A DNA stretch of 64,000 nucleotides from an uncultured Bacteroidota bacterium. Its GTDB lineage: Bacteria; Bacteroidota; Bacteroidia; Chitinophagales; Chitinophagaceae. Location of the stretch: NCBI GenBank assembly GCA_903906365.1, contig CAIVKC010000039.1, positions 1-64,000 of the forward strand. Direction: 5' to 3'. This document shows, in pieces, positions 56,236 to 64,000 of the stretch. Numbering within the stretch: position 1 is the stretch's first letter; each line of letters starts with the position of its first letter. Below the pieces are notes generated by a model. The model was not told the origin of the DNA. It was given only the letters and a program-made list of their open reading frames with translations, and made no database searches. The position numbers and the translations under genes are program-made.

Positions 56236-57603
56236 ATGCTTGAAAATCAGGAGTTGATCGAAAAATATAACCAATCCGTGCCCCGGTATACCAGTTATCC
56301 CACGGTGCCCTACTGGCATGATCTGGACAACCGTTCCGGCTGGGAGGCCCAGTTCAGGGAAAATTTTCACCGCCACAATGGCCAAAAAGGGATCAGCCTG
56401 TATATTCATCTTCCTTTTTGTGAATCCTTATGTACCTATTGCGCCTGCAATAAGCGGATAACTACCCATCACGAAGTGGAATACCCTTATATACAGGCCC
56501 TGTTAAAAGAATGGTCCCTCTATGTACAATGGATGGATGAGCCACCCCTCATCCGGGAACTGCATCTGGGCGGCGGGACGCCAACCTTTTTTTCCCCCGA
56601 AAGGCTCAGGTACCTGCTGGAATCCATCCTGTCAAAAGCGGTGATCCCCTCCGATCACAGCTTCAGCATTGAAGGTCACCCTAATAATACCACTGTGGAG
56701 CATTTGGCTGTCCTGTATGATCTTGGATTCAGGCGGATCAGCTATGGCATTCAGGATAATGATCCGGTGGTCCAGCACGCCATCAACCGAATACAACCCC
56801 TGGAGCAGGTCAGAAAGGTTACCGAGGAGGCCCGTATGATGGGCTTTACATCGGTAAATTATGATCTTGTCTATGGCCTGCCCTTCCAGACCCTGTCAGG
56901 GGGCACCAGGACCATGCTCGATATTTTACCGTTGAAGCCGGACCGGATCGCTTATTACAGCTATGCACATGTTCCCTGGAAGATCAAGGCCCAGCGGCTT
57001 TTTGATGAAAATGACCTGCCCAGCCCGGATGTAAAGACGGCCATATACCAGGCCGGCCGGCAAATACTCACGGAAGCCGGTTATTATGATATCGGAATGG
57101 ACCATTTTGCCCTTCCCCACGATGAACTCTATCATTCCCTGCTGGATGGCAGCCTCCACCGCAATTTCATGGGCTATACCGCCCATCCGTCCGCTTTTTT
57201 ATTGGGGCTTGGGGTGTCAAGCATCAGTGATATCGGTACGGCGTATGCGCAAAACCAGAAGGAACTGGAAAATTATTACCGCTCCATCCATGCCGGTGAA
57301 CTGGCCATCCATAAGGGGTATTTCCTTTCCCCGGAGGATCAGGTCTATAAACAACATATTCTTGATATCGCATGCCGTGGCAGGACCACCCTTCCGGCCA
57401 TCCTTTCGGAGCCTTTGAAGCAATATTCCATGCCCCTGCTCACTGAGATGGCCAAAGATGGGCTGCTTTCCATGGAAGGGCGCGAAATTACGGTCAGCCG
57501 GACCGGAAGACAATACATCCGCATGATCTGTCAGGCTTTTGATATGAAGTGGTGGATGCAAAAAGGAATACCGGATAAAAAAATGTTCAGCAGTTCTATT
57601 TAA
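56236..57603 (+). CDS. hemN: Oxygen-independent coproporphyrinogen III dehydrogenase
   Basis: The product has 455 residues, matching HemN. It starts MLENQELIEKYNQSVPRYTS, where the YTSYPT motif is conserved. The radical SAM cluster motif is C62-x3-C66-x2-C69 in PFCESLCTYCACNK; LHLGGGTPTFF and a NYDLVYGLPFQT segment follow. It converts coproporphyrinogen III to protoporphyrinogen IX in haem synthesis without oxygen. The C62/C66/C69 pattern with the following Cys71 (CACN) is the true HemN form rather than HemW. Confidence 0.95.
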   Translation: MLENQELIEKYNQSVPRYTSYPTVPYWHDLDNRSGWEAQFRENFHRHNGQKGISLYIHLPFCESLCTYCACNKRITTHHEVEYPYIQALLKEWSLYVQWMDEPPLIRELHLGGGTPTFFSPERLRYLLESILSKAVIPSDHSFSIEGHPNNTTVEHLAVLYDLGFRRISYGIQDNDPVVQHAINRIQPLEQVRKVTEEARMMGFTSVNYDLVYGLPFQTLSGGTRTMLDILPLKPDRIAYYSYAHVPWKIKAQRLFDENDLPSPDVKTAIYQAGRQILTEAGYYDIGMDHFALPHDELYHSLLDGSLHRNFMGYTAHPSAFLLGLGVSSISDIGTAYAQNQKELENYYRSIHAGELAIHKGYFLSPEDQVYKQHILDIACRGRTTLPAILSEPLKQYSMPLLTEMAKDGLLSMEGREITVSRTGRQYIRMICQAFDMKWWMQKGIPDKKMFSSSI

Positions 57604-57786
57604 GGTCTCCCGGCTTAAACGCCCCCGCTGGCTGCCGCCCGGCACAGCCGGGGTCCATGCCCTGTAACCTTTTTGAATCTAATCGCGTCAAAGGGTTTGC
57701 AAAAACCTGCGTCCGGCCAAAACAGGAAAGAGGCCCCGGTCGGCTGATATCAAAAAGAGCGTAGGTTTCACCCAAAGAAACCGGAT

Positions 57787-58728
57787 ATGAAAAAACGGCT
57801 GCTCAACCCACTGCTGATTGGCTATCTGCTCATTTATTTGTTAAGTGCGGTGACCGTGTTGGTAATTTATCATCTTGACCCGGCAGATTTGCTGGCAGGT
57901 GCCCTTATCACCGGATTGGGGTTTTCCGTCCTCAGCTATCTGCTGGTCCGCGGGATGCCGCCGGCTCCAGCCAGCCGGCCCTCATTTCCCAGGGAACCCC
58001 TGCTGCTGCTGGCTCTTGTGATATGGATGGTATTTTACCTGACGGCCGGTGGTGAATGGTCCGCTAACCTGATTCCGCGTGACTGGCAGGACAGCGCACA
58101 AAAAATGGAGATTGTCAGGCTGATCAGGAAGCTGGTTGTATTTGTAGGGGTTCCTTTTTATTTGTATTTCAGAGCCGGCTTTTCCTTACCTGATTTTGGC
58201 TTCAGGGTAAAGGGCAGGGAAGCTTTGGGATACAGGCAGCTGGCAACTTTTGGGGTGCTTGCACTGATTATAGCGGGCTTCGAATATTTCCTGGGTGGAG
58301 GCGCCAGGCCCCTGCGTAACGGCCAGCTCAGTTCCGGCCAGTTGCTAAGGGGATTACCCCTGGTATATAGCTGGATGGCTGTGGAAGCCGGGCTGGTGGA
58401 GGAATTTTTTTTCCGCGCCTTATTACAAAGCAGGCTGGTAGTTATACTGAAATCCGAACTGGCCGGCATACTGGTAAGCGGGCTAATTTTTGGCCTTGCC
58501 CATGCCCCCGGTCTTTATCTGCGGGGCAGCGGGTCCGAAGAAGGGCTGGGCCAGCACCCTTCCCTGTTATTTTGTATCACATACTGCATCCTTATATTGT
58601 CTTCGGCTGGATTTTTTCTGGGTATAGTATGGCAGAAGACTAAAAACATCTACCTGGTCATAGCGCTGCATGCCATGGTTGATGTTTTGCCCAATGCCAG
58701 TGAGTTCATCCATACCTGGCATCTATGA
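57787..58728 (+). CDS. CPBP family intramembrane glutamic protease
   Basis: The product has 313 residues with about 8 membrane helices. The catalytic motifs are GLVEEFFFRALLQ (EExxxR), FGLAHAPGLY (histidine) and ALHAMVDVLPN (His/Asp). It belongs to the CAAX protease and bacteriocin-processing group; substrates are unknown. It follows hemN by 183 bases, a gap that holds a GC-rich imperfect hairpin near 57624-57653 and no clear promoter. Confidence 0.88.
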   Translation: MKKRLLNPLLIGYLLIYLLSAVTVLVIYHLDPADLLAGALITGLGFSVLSYLLVRGMPPAPASRPSFPREPLLLLALVIWMVFYLTAGGEWSANLIPRDWQDSAQKMEIVRLIRKLVVFVGVPFYLYFRAGFSLPDFGFRVKGREALGYRQLATFGVLALIIAGFEYFLGGGARPLRNGQLSSGQLLRGLPLVYSWMAVEAGLVEEFFFRALLQSRLVVILKSELAGILVSGLIFGLAHAPGLYLRGSGSEEGLGQHPSLLFCITYCILILSSAGFFLGIVWQKTKNIYLVIALHAMVDVLPNASEFIHTWHL

Positions 58729-58759
58729 CTTTCGGCCTACCGCAAACCCATAACATCCA

Positions 58760-58880
58760 GGGGGGCTTCAAAAAGCAGATGGGCGACTTTATTGAAGTCC
58801 CCCCGATAAAAAGGAGGGGCCATCCGGCAGTTGCCCGTTGGGAAGAATGGCGGACATTGCCCCCCGGGGGGCGCAGCGCC
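58760..58880. repeat. Palindrome-rich GC block in intergenic region
   Basis: GGGGGGCTTCAA (58760-58771) pairs with TTGAAG-T-CCCCCC (58792-58804); a 14-bp palindrome of G, six C, six G and C sits at 58859-58872; and GGCGC-A-GCGCC lies at 58870-58880. This stacking of perfect palindromes outside genes resembles REP-type or miniature mobile elements. Only one copy is in the window. A 60-residue reading crosses it but has no start context or homology. Confidence 0.5.
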
Positions 58881-59011
58881 TTGGAAATCGATGCGGCGGT
58901 TGATTAAAAAACAGTCGGGCAAACCAACTGAAAGGAAAGCTTTTCCCATCAGGGTAGCAGGGGTTGGCTCAGCAGCATTTAGCCGGCATTTCCGAGGGCC
59001 CTGCGGATGAC

Positions 59012-60919
59012 TCAGGGATTGACAGCACAGCGTTCAATGGTGTTGTTAAAATGCTCCCTGAGGTAGGAAACCCTGTGGATCTGCCCGGGATCTTCCACAT
59101 ACAGGATAATCCAGTCATCCAGGGTCTTCCGTTTTGCCTGTAAGGTAACAGGGATGCCTATAAAATGCTGCAGCTCATTGTTGATTGGTTGCCCATTTTG
59201 ACCCAGTATGAGATAATAATTGGCTTGACCAAGGGCATTTTTTACCATAAAAACCGGAGGAATGCCTCCCAACAGACAACGGGTGGCGCAGTCGCTATGG
59301 GCCCTTCCCTCCCCGGGTTTCATGACCCCGAAATAGCATTTTGGATCAATAATCTCTCCCTGAATGGTCTGGATACCGGCTATGTCCCGGGGTATACCTT
59401 CCAAGGCCCCGGTGGGGGACACGGAAACCAGCGGGTGCTCTGAGGGGTCAATCTGCAACAGCGTTTTTCCATCAAAATACAAAAGGGTTCCACGCAGAGT
59501 GACCTCCTTTCGTTGCAGGGAAAAATGACCTTTCTTTTCCAGGTCCACCATAATATCTTCTGCCCCATGCTTGCCATTTCCAACCAGCGGAATGCTGATC
59601 CACCGGGGGAATGCCTGACCGGAGCTGTCATTTTTTATTCTTAAACAGGGCACCGGTGTGGAAGAATAAACACCCGTAAGCTCGGTGAGCTGACCGGCTT
59701 CGAAAACCGAAGCGCTGAATTTTTTCTGCGAAATAGCCAGCAGGACAGACAGTGCGCTGGCAAGAAAGCACAACAGCAGGATCAGTTTCTGGAACCTTCC
59801 TGAAATGACTTTGGAAGAAAGCGGCTTCCAGCCTATGTAAAAATCATCCCGGGACCCTGCTTTTTTTGATGGGGCCGTTTCCGTTTCAATGACGGCTCCC
59901 GGTCTGGTTGTTCCTTCCGCAAAGGGAACCGGATTGACCCATACCCTGGAATGCTCCAGCCGAACATCATAGGTGGAAATTTTTTCATGAAAAGGCGGTG
60001 GAGACTGCCCGTTATGGGGAAGGTATTGGTAGCCATGCCAGGGGCAGGTGATGCATCCGTCGATAATCCTTCCTTCTCCCAGGGGACCGTTTTGATGCTT
60101 GCATAAGTTGCTTACCGCATATAGTTTTCCTTCCGTTCTGAAAATGGCAATCCTTTCCGGCCCAACGGAAATGACCTTGGCCAAATTTTCCTGTATGTCC
60201 TCCAGGCCGCAGACTTCCACAAAATGATTCAGGTTTTGGCCTGAGGTGACCGTATGATCCTTTTTGACCTCTTTGCTTCCTGCCCACAGATGGAGTATGA
60301 TCAGTGAGAAGGATCCAATAGCCAGTATTATGATAAAAACCGGGTTTGTCTCATATTGCAGGACCCCGGTCATTACATGTATCAAAATCATGAAATAGGC
60401 CACATAGACCATCATATGGAGCGTTTTCCAGGTCTTTGGTCCCAGGTTATGGAGCCAGAAATCATGGCTGGTTACAGCCATGAGGACCAAAATGATCAGG
60501 GCGGCAAATCCAAAGACCTGGAACGGCACCATGGCAACGGGACCGGCAGGGGAAGGGGTTGTCAATAGGGAAATCAGGGGCTGCACGTTTCCCTGGGAAT
60601 GAAATTGAAGGATGCTGAATACGCCGTGGAACGCAGCCAGGCAGCACATCGTTACCCCCAGATGCCGGCGGTTATAGAGCAGGGGCAGGAATTTTTTATT
60701 GAGCCGGCAAAGCGGACCAACGCACAGGATCAGATGCAGCAGCAGCAGGGCCAGTGTGGAGGCGGAGCGGATCAGCAGGGTTTCAAAAGTATAATCCGGA
60801 TTAAAAATGGCTGTGGCACCCATAAAGAAAAGCAGGTACAGCAGACAGAAACCTGCCAGCACCAGGTCATAGATTTTTTTCTGGCGGTTCCAGCTTACGG
60901 CCACATATGATACCCCCAT
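59012..60919 (-). CDS. Ferric-reductase-like membrane protein with Rieske 2Fe-2S domain
   Basis: The product has 635 residues. Residues 15-215 are a six-helix ferric reductase/YedZ-like domain with candidate haem histidines (His62, His98, His168, His181). Residues about 230-330 are a Rieske-type [2Fe-2S] domain with Cys273-x-His275 and Cys292-x2-His295. A further membrane helix is at about 376-397. The rest is an extracytoplasmic part whose end has KCYFGVMKPGEG...HSDCATRC (Cys528, His541, Cys544, Cys548), a motif that looks metal-binding. It probably passes electrons between quinone, haem, the iron-sulfur cluster and a periplasmic partner. Two small membrane-anchored proteins precede it in the same operon, the nearer by 6 bases. 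Confidence 0.88.
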   Translation of the reverse strand: MGVSYVAVSWNRQKKIYDLVLAGFCLLYLLFFMGATAIFNPDYTFETLLIRSASTLALLLLHLILCVGPLCRLNKKFLPLLYNRRHLGVTMCCLAAFHGVFSILQFHSQGNVQPLISLLTTPSPAGPVAMVPFQVFGFAALIILVLMAVTSHDFWLHNLGPKTWKTLHMMVYVAYFMILIHVMTGVLQYETNPVFIIILAIGSFSLIILHLWAGSKEVKKDHTVTSGQNLNHFVEVCGLEDIQENLAKVISVGPERIAIFRTEGKLYAVSNLCKHQNGPLGEGRIIDGCITCPWHGYQYLPHNGQSPPPFHEKISTYDVRLEHSRVWVNPVPFAEGTTRPGAVIETETAPSKKAGSRDDFYIGWKPLSSKVISGRFQKLILLLCFLASALSVLLAISQKKFSASVFEAGQLTELTGVYSSTPVPCLRIKNDSSGQAFPRWISIPLVGNGKHGAEDIMVDLEKKGHFSLQRKEVTLRGTLLYFDGKTLLQIDPSEHPLVSVSPTGALEGIPRDIAGIQTIQGEIIDPKCYFGVMKPGEGRAHSDCATRCLLGGIPPVFMVKNALGQANYYLILGQNGQPINNELQHFIGIPVTLQAKRKTLDDWIILYVEDPGQIHRVSYLREHFNNTIERCAVNP

Positions 60920-60925
60920 AATCCC

Positions 60926-61363
60926 TTATAATTTTATACGCTCCAATGCGCGCTGATGAATTTTATCATAAACCAGGATGTAGTAATCGGAGTGGTTGCT
61001 TTTTTCCAGTTGAAAACGATAAGTGCCCCTGGGCCCGATGATACCTAAGTATTTTCCCTGGTCTATATTACTTTCCGCCCCGGGAATCTGGTAGAGGGTG
61101 ACCTGGGGAGAAGCCAGTGGCTCGGTGCGCTGCAATTGCAGTTGTATGACAGTCTGCAGGGAGTCGGTCCGCAGTTCCAGCAAATACCCCGGGCGACCGG
61201 CTGTTTTCAGCAGGACAGGGAGCCTTATAACCGGGGCGGGTTGCCATAGGTCCGCATCCCCTATCCGCCTTATTCCCAACCAGGAAGCCGTCAGACAAAC
61301 CGGTATCAGCAGGGAAAGTGCCATCCAGATCTGTACGTGCCTTTTTCTGAGCGATTTCACCAT
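60926..61363 (-). CDS. Membrane-anchored protein of the Rieske operon, unknown
   Basis: The product has 145 residues. A basic start (MVKSLRKRHVQIWM) and one hydrophobic helix (residues 13-30) suggest a signal anchor with a periplasmic domain of beta strands: GYLLELRTDSLQTVIQLQLQ, YRFQLEKSNHSDYYILVYDK. There are no haem or iron-sulfur motifs. It lies between the 66-residue protein and the Rieske protein in the same operon and is likely a structural partner (inference). Confidence 0.78.
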   Translation of the reverse strand: MVKSLRKRHVQIWMALSLLIPVCLTASWLGIRRIGDADLWQPAPVIRLPVLLKTAGRPGYLLELRTDSLQTVIQLQLQRTEPLASPQVTLYQIPGAESNIDQGKYLGIIGPRGTYRFQLEKSNHSDYYILVYDKIHQRALERIKL

Positions 61364-61372
61364 GTTCTCTGA

Positions 61373-61573
61373 TCATTTAAGGGTCAGCCATTTTCTTAGC
61401 AATACCGGCCACATCAACATCATACCCGGAATAATCAGGATCCTGAATCCCCAGGAACTGCCATGGGCAGCAGGGTCCATTTTTTGGATGCCCTTCAAAA
61501 TGAAGATGATGGCGAAAATAAACCCTGCGCCCAGATAAAGCGCTGAAAGATCTAAAACGAATGCTGTGATCAT
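61373..61573 (-). CDS. Small two-helix membrane protein of the Rieske operon
   Basis: The product has 66 residues with two hydrophobic segments (LYLGAGFIFAIIFILKGI and FRILIIPGMMLMWPVLL) joined by KMDPAAHGSSWG, where a histidine is available for a cofactor. It is the first gene of the operon and 9 bases before the next. Such tiny proteins accompany membrane reductases; function is not known. Confidence 0.75.
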   Translation of the reverse strand: MITAFVLDLSALYLGAGFIFAIIFILKGIQKMDPAAHGSSWGFRILIIPGMMLMWPVLLRKWLTLK

Positions 61574-61597
61574 GGATTAAAAGGTTTCCTATGATTT

Positions 61598-61615
61598 CCT
61601 TGGTGCTAACCAAGG
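61598..61615. promoter_or_regulatory. Inverted repeat upstream of Rieske operon
   Basis: CCTTGG-TGCTAA-CCAAGG has perfect 6-bp arms and a 6-bp spacer, 24 bases before the first start codon of the - strand operon. It could be an operator. Confidence 0.3.
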
Positions 61616-61770
61616 CAAATTATGATTTATTGGGCGATGAACCCCCTGTGGGGATCAGGTATTTTAAAACGGCGGATGCCCTGGTCAGGGGATGGGCAGC
61701 GGGACCCGGGTGCTGACGGCTTCTTTGTTTCCTGCCCCCGGGTAGGCCGGATTATCCAGGATCAATCAAT

Positions 61771-61813
61771 AAGCTAAAATATTTAGCATACTAAATGCTA
61801 AAAATATTAGCAT
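61771..61813 (+). promoter_or_regulatory. Array of four alternating half-sites upstream of the polymerase gene
   Basis: Half-sites of 7 bp start at 61771 (AAGCTAA, one mismatch), 61783 (TTAGCAT), 61795 (ATGCTAA) and 61807 (TTAGCAT), each 12 bases apart with 5-base spacers and alternating direction. The array makes overlapping inverted repeats TTAGCAT-N5-ATGCTAA and ATGCTAA-N5-TTAGCAT. It ends 37 bases before the polymerase start; TACCTTAG at 61821-61828 is a near-match to a -7 box. Such an array suits cooperative binding of a dimeric repressor. Confidence 0.65.
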
Positions 61814-61849
61814 TTAGGACTACCTTAGCCGCCGGAGTCAGGATGAAAT

Positions 61850-64000
61850 ATGTATATAAATTGCAAGACCTATTTTAGTTTTCGGTACGGGACCATTGCC
61901 ACAGAAGAGCTGGTGAGCAGCGCTGCGGCTCAGGGAATACAGGCCCTTGCCCTGACCAATATCAACAATACCTGTGATGCCTGGGATTTTGTGCAAAGCT
62001 GTCATAAGCATGGTATCAAGCCTGTCGTAGGGGCGGAAATCCGCAATGGAGACGATCTGCTCTACATCCTGCTGGCTGCCAACAACAAAGGGATCCAATG
62101 GATCAATTATTATATATCCACCCACCTGATTGCCAAGGAAAAATTCCCCGAGCAGGCCGGTCCCGCCTGTTTTTTCTGGGATCCGGGGGATGGGTTTGTC
62201 GTTTATCCCTACGGGAAAAAAAACCTGCCGGACCTGCTTGCCAATGAGTTTTCAGGCATAAGACCCCATGAAGTCAATAAACTTTTTGCGGCCGACCTCT
62301 CCGGCTTTACCCGGAAACTGGTCATATTACAGTCCGTTACCTACCAGGACAGGAAGCACTTTGACCTACACCGCCTGCTTCGGTGTATTGATAAAAATGT
62401 CCTGGGAACCAAACTTCCTGCCAGCGGGCTGGCCGGACCCGGTGAATATTTTGTTTCAGAAATGAAACTGATAGAGCAGTACAGTAAATATCCCTTTTTG
62501 ATCACCAATACCTACAGGCTGATGGATGCCTGCAATATCAGCATTGAATTCGGGACCGACAAAAACAAACGGAATTTTAGTGCTGCCCGAAAGGATGATA
62601 TTGAGTTATTAAAAAAGCTGGCATTTGAGGGGATGCGCCTTCGCTATGGTCCCAGCCATGCCCTTGCCCAGCAGCGGGTAAATAAGGAACTGGAAATCAT
62701 TGACAAACTTGGCTTCAATGCCTATTTCCTGATTACCTGGGACATTATCCGCTATGCGAGGGCCAGGGGGTTTTATTATGTAGGTAGGGGCAGCGGGGCC
62801 AATTCGATTGTGGCTTATTGCCTGCAGATTACCGACGTGGATCCCATCGAACTGGATTTATACTTCGAACGTTTTCTCAATCCATACCGTAGTTCGCCCC
62901 CTGATTTTGATATTGATTTTTCCTGGCTTGACCGCGATGAGGTGATAGACTATGTGTTCAAACGGTATGGTGAATCACGCGTGGCCCTGTTGGGTATGTA
63001 TACTACCTTCCAGTTCAACGCTGTTATACGGCAGCTCGGCAAAGTCTTTGGGCTTCCCAAGGCCGAGATCGATCTGCTTGGGGAAAGGGGCTATTATTAC
63101 GGGGAAGGCAGGGCAGCCCATTTCGCAGGTAAGACCAGGGAGGATAACATACAGCGGCTGATTTTACAATATGGCAAACTGATGAATAATTTCCCCGATC
63201 ACCTGAGTATACACCCCGGCGGTATGCTCATCAGCGAGGAGCCCATTCATACCTATACAGCCACCTATCTGCCTCCCAAAAATTTTGTGACCACCCAAAT
63301 CGATATGTTTGGCGCAGAGCATATCGGCCTTTATAAGCTTGATATCCTAAGCCAGCGGGGGCTGGGCCATATTAAGGAAACCATCCGGCTTGTCAGGGAC
63401 AATAGGCAGGTGCAGGTCAATATCGGGGAGGTGGAAAAATTCAAGCAGGATTTTCTGGTCCGAAAGCAGATAAAGGACGTAAATACAATTGGCTGCTTTT
63501 ACATAGAGTCTCCGGCCATGCGTCAATTGCTCAAAAAGCTTTCCTGCGACGATTATATTACGCTGGTGGCAGCCAGTTCCATTATCCGTCCTGGGGTAGC
63601 CAGCAGCGGTATGATGCGCGAATATATCTTCCGCTACCACAACGGGGATAAATTTGAGTACATCCACCCGGTGATGAAAGAACTGCTGGCTGAGACCTAT
63701 GGGGTTATGGTATTCCAGGAAGATGTGATCAAGGTAGCCCATCATTTCGCGGGGCTGGATATGGGGGAGGCTGACATATTGAGGAGGGCAATGAGCGGAA
63801 AATACAGGGGAAACCAGGAGATGATGCGAATAAGGGATAAGTTTTTTGTGAATTGTGCTGAGCGTGGATATCCCGATGATATCAGCAGGGAGGTCTGGAG
63901 GCAGATTGAAAGTTTTGGCGGCTACAGTTTCTCAAAAGCCCATTCCGCATCCTTTGCTGTTGAGAGTTTCCAGGATCTCTATTTGAAGACCTATTATCCG
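61850..64000 (+). CDS. DNA polymerase III alpha subunit-like polymerase, cut by window edge
   Basis: The gene starts MYINCKTYFSFRYGTIATEE and stays open to the last base, giving 717 codons of an expected 950-1000. The N-terminal PHP domain is degenerate: Lys6 stands where this subgroup often has histidine, and TNINN (Asn37) stands where active forms have aspartate. The catalytic aspartates of the C-family polymerase are intact, Asp354 and Asp356 in PPDFDIDF and probably Asp498 in KLDILSQR. Fingers motifs RPGVASSGMMREYIF and GVMVFQEDVIKVAHHFAGLD are present. A close variant of the short DnaE found in Bacteroidota, often in SOS mutagenesis sets, is most likely, but replicative use cannot be ruled out. 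The operator array just upstream supports damage- or repressor-controlled expression (inference). Confidence 0.92.
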   Translation, partial: MYINCKTYFSFRYGTIATEELVSSAAAQGIQALALTNINNTCDAWDFVQSCHKHGIKPVVGAEIRNGDDLLYILLAANNKGIQWINYYISTHLIAKEKFPEQAGPACFFWDPGDGFVVYPYGKKNLPDLLANEFSGIRPHEVNKLFAADLSGFTRKLVILQSVTYQDRKHFDLHRLLRCIDKNVLGTKLPASGLAGPGEYFVSEMKLIEQYSKYPFLITNTYRLMDACNISIEFGTDKNKRNFSAARKDDIELLKKLAFEGMRLRYGPSHALAQQRVNKELEIIDKLGFNAYFLITWDIIRYARARGFYYVGRGSGANSIVAYCLQITDVDPIELDLYFERFLNPYRSSPPDFDIDFSWLDRDEVIDYVFKRYGESRVALLGMYTTFQFNAVIRQLGKVFGLPKAEIDLLGERGYYYGEGRAAHFAGKTREDNIQRLILQYGKLMNNFPDHLSIHPGGMLISEEPIHTYTATYLPPKNFVTTQIDMFGAEHIGLYKLDILSQRGLGHIKETIRLVRDNRQVQVNIGEVEKFKQDFLVRKQIKDVNTIGCFYIESPAMRQLLKKLSCDDYITLVAASSIIRPGVASSGMMREYIFRYHNGDKFEYIHPVMKELLAETYGVMVFQEDVIKVAHHFAGLDMGEADILRRAMSGKYRGNQEMMRIRDKFFVNCAERGYPDDISREVWRQIESFGGYSFSKAHSASFAVESFQDLYLKTYYP

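Larger units (their letters stand above)
61574..61849. other. Divergent region between Rieske operon and polymerase
   Basis: The 276 bases contain the inverted repeat at 61598-61615 and the half-site array at 61771-61813. I see no gene in between. Both divergent transcripts may start here. Confidence 0.45.

Noticed and set aside
58725-58907. Open frame of 60 codons after the CPBP protease
   Set aside because: It runs through palindromes and looks like translated repeat DNA rather than a gene.
1-64000. tRNA, rRNA and insertion sequence search
   Set aside because: No tRNA T-loop with matching acceptor stem, no rRNA sequence, no transposase and no flanking duplications were seen by eye.

Overview
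The window is a chromosomal segment from a member of the Bacteroidota, most likely the Chitinophagaceae or a close relative (inference). The evidence is a type IX secretion (T9SS) type B sorting domain with PorP/SprF and OmpA partners, a TonB-dependent receptor with an N-terminal carboxypeptidase-regulatory-like domain, DUF3570/DUF4266 proteins, FecR-like sequence, and one clear Bacteroidota promoter of the form TTG-N19-TAnnTTTG. No rRNA, tRNA, CRISPR array, insertion sequence or phage gene was seen.

Layout. (1) 401-9987: an operon for a giant 21-repeat Big-1 adhesin with a T9SS sorting domain, a PorP/SprF-like outer-membrane protein and an OmpA-family protein, closed by a strong terminator. 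(2) 10338-11288: YceI and a small membrane protein. (3) 11337-20087: a 2916-residue cyclic beta-1,2-glucan synthase, then a small flavin-binding-fold protein. (4) 21019-23222: an arginine-deiminase/DDAH-fold hydrolase overlapping an AdiC-like permease by 4 bp, divergent from a small secreted protein, with a strong inverted repeat between them. (5) 24205-28177: a glycine-rich RRM RNA-binding protein and GH8 and GH20 hydrolases. (6) 28230-33451: a PepSY membrane protein coupled to a lipoprotein cyclophilin, a Kup potassium transporter with its own promoter, and a secreted TRAP-like phosphatase. (7) 33830-38924: TonB receptor, beta-helix lipoprotein and beta-propeller protein. (8) 39193-46546: transglutaminase-DUF2126 amidoligase, a second transglutaminase, a fused circularly permuted ATP-grasp/alpha-E protein and a small basic protein, probably a peptide-bond-making and peptide-cleaving system with unknown product. 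(9) 47207-50190: thioredoxin-ApbE-DUF4266-DUF3570. (10) 50369-54535: a complete DevABC/TolC-type tripartite exporter. (11) 54750-61573: serine hydrolase, HemN, a CPBP protease, and a ferric-reductase/Rieske redox protein with two small partners. (12) 61850 to the right edge: a DnaE-type polymerase, cut by the window, preceded by a regular array of four alternating 7-bp half-sites.

Most genes act in the envelope. Several sets look like functional units: adhesin with exporter partners, hydrolase with antiporter, ATP-grasp/amidoligase with transglutaminases, ApbE with thioredoxin and DUF4266, and the Dev-type exporter. The strongest candidates for poorly described biology are the amidoligase cluster, the ApbE-DUF4266-DUF3570 operon, the Rieske fusion with a C/H/C/C motif, and the operator array in front of the polymerase. 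Functions come from motif recognition by eye; no database search was run.
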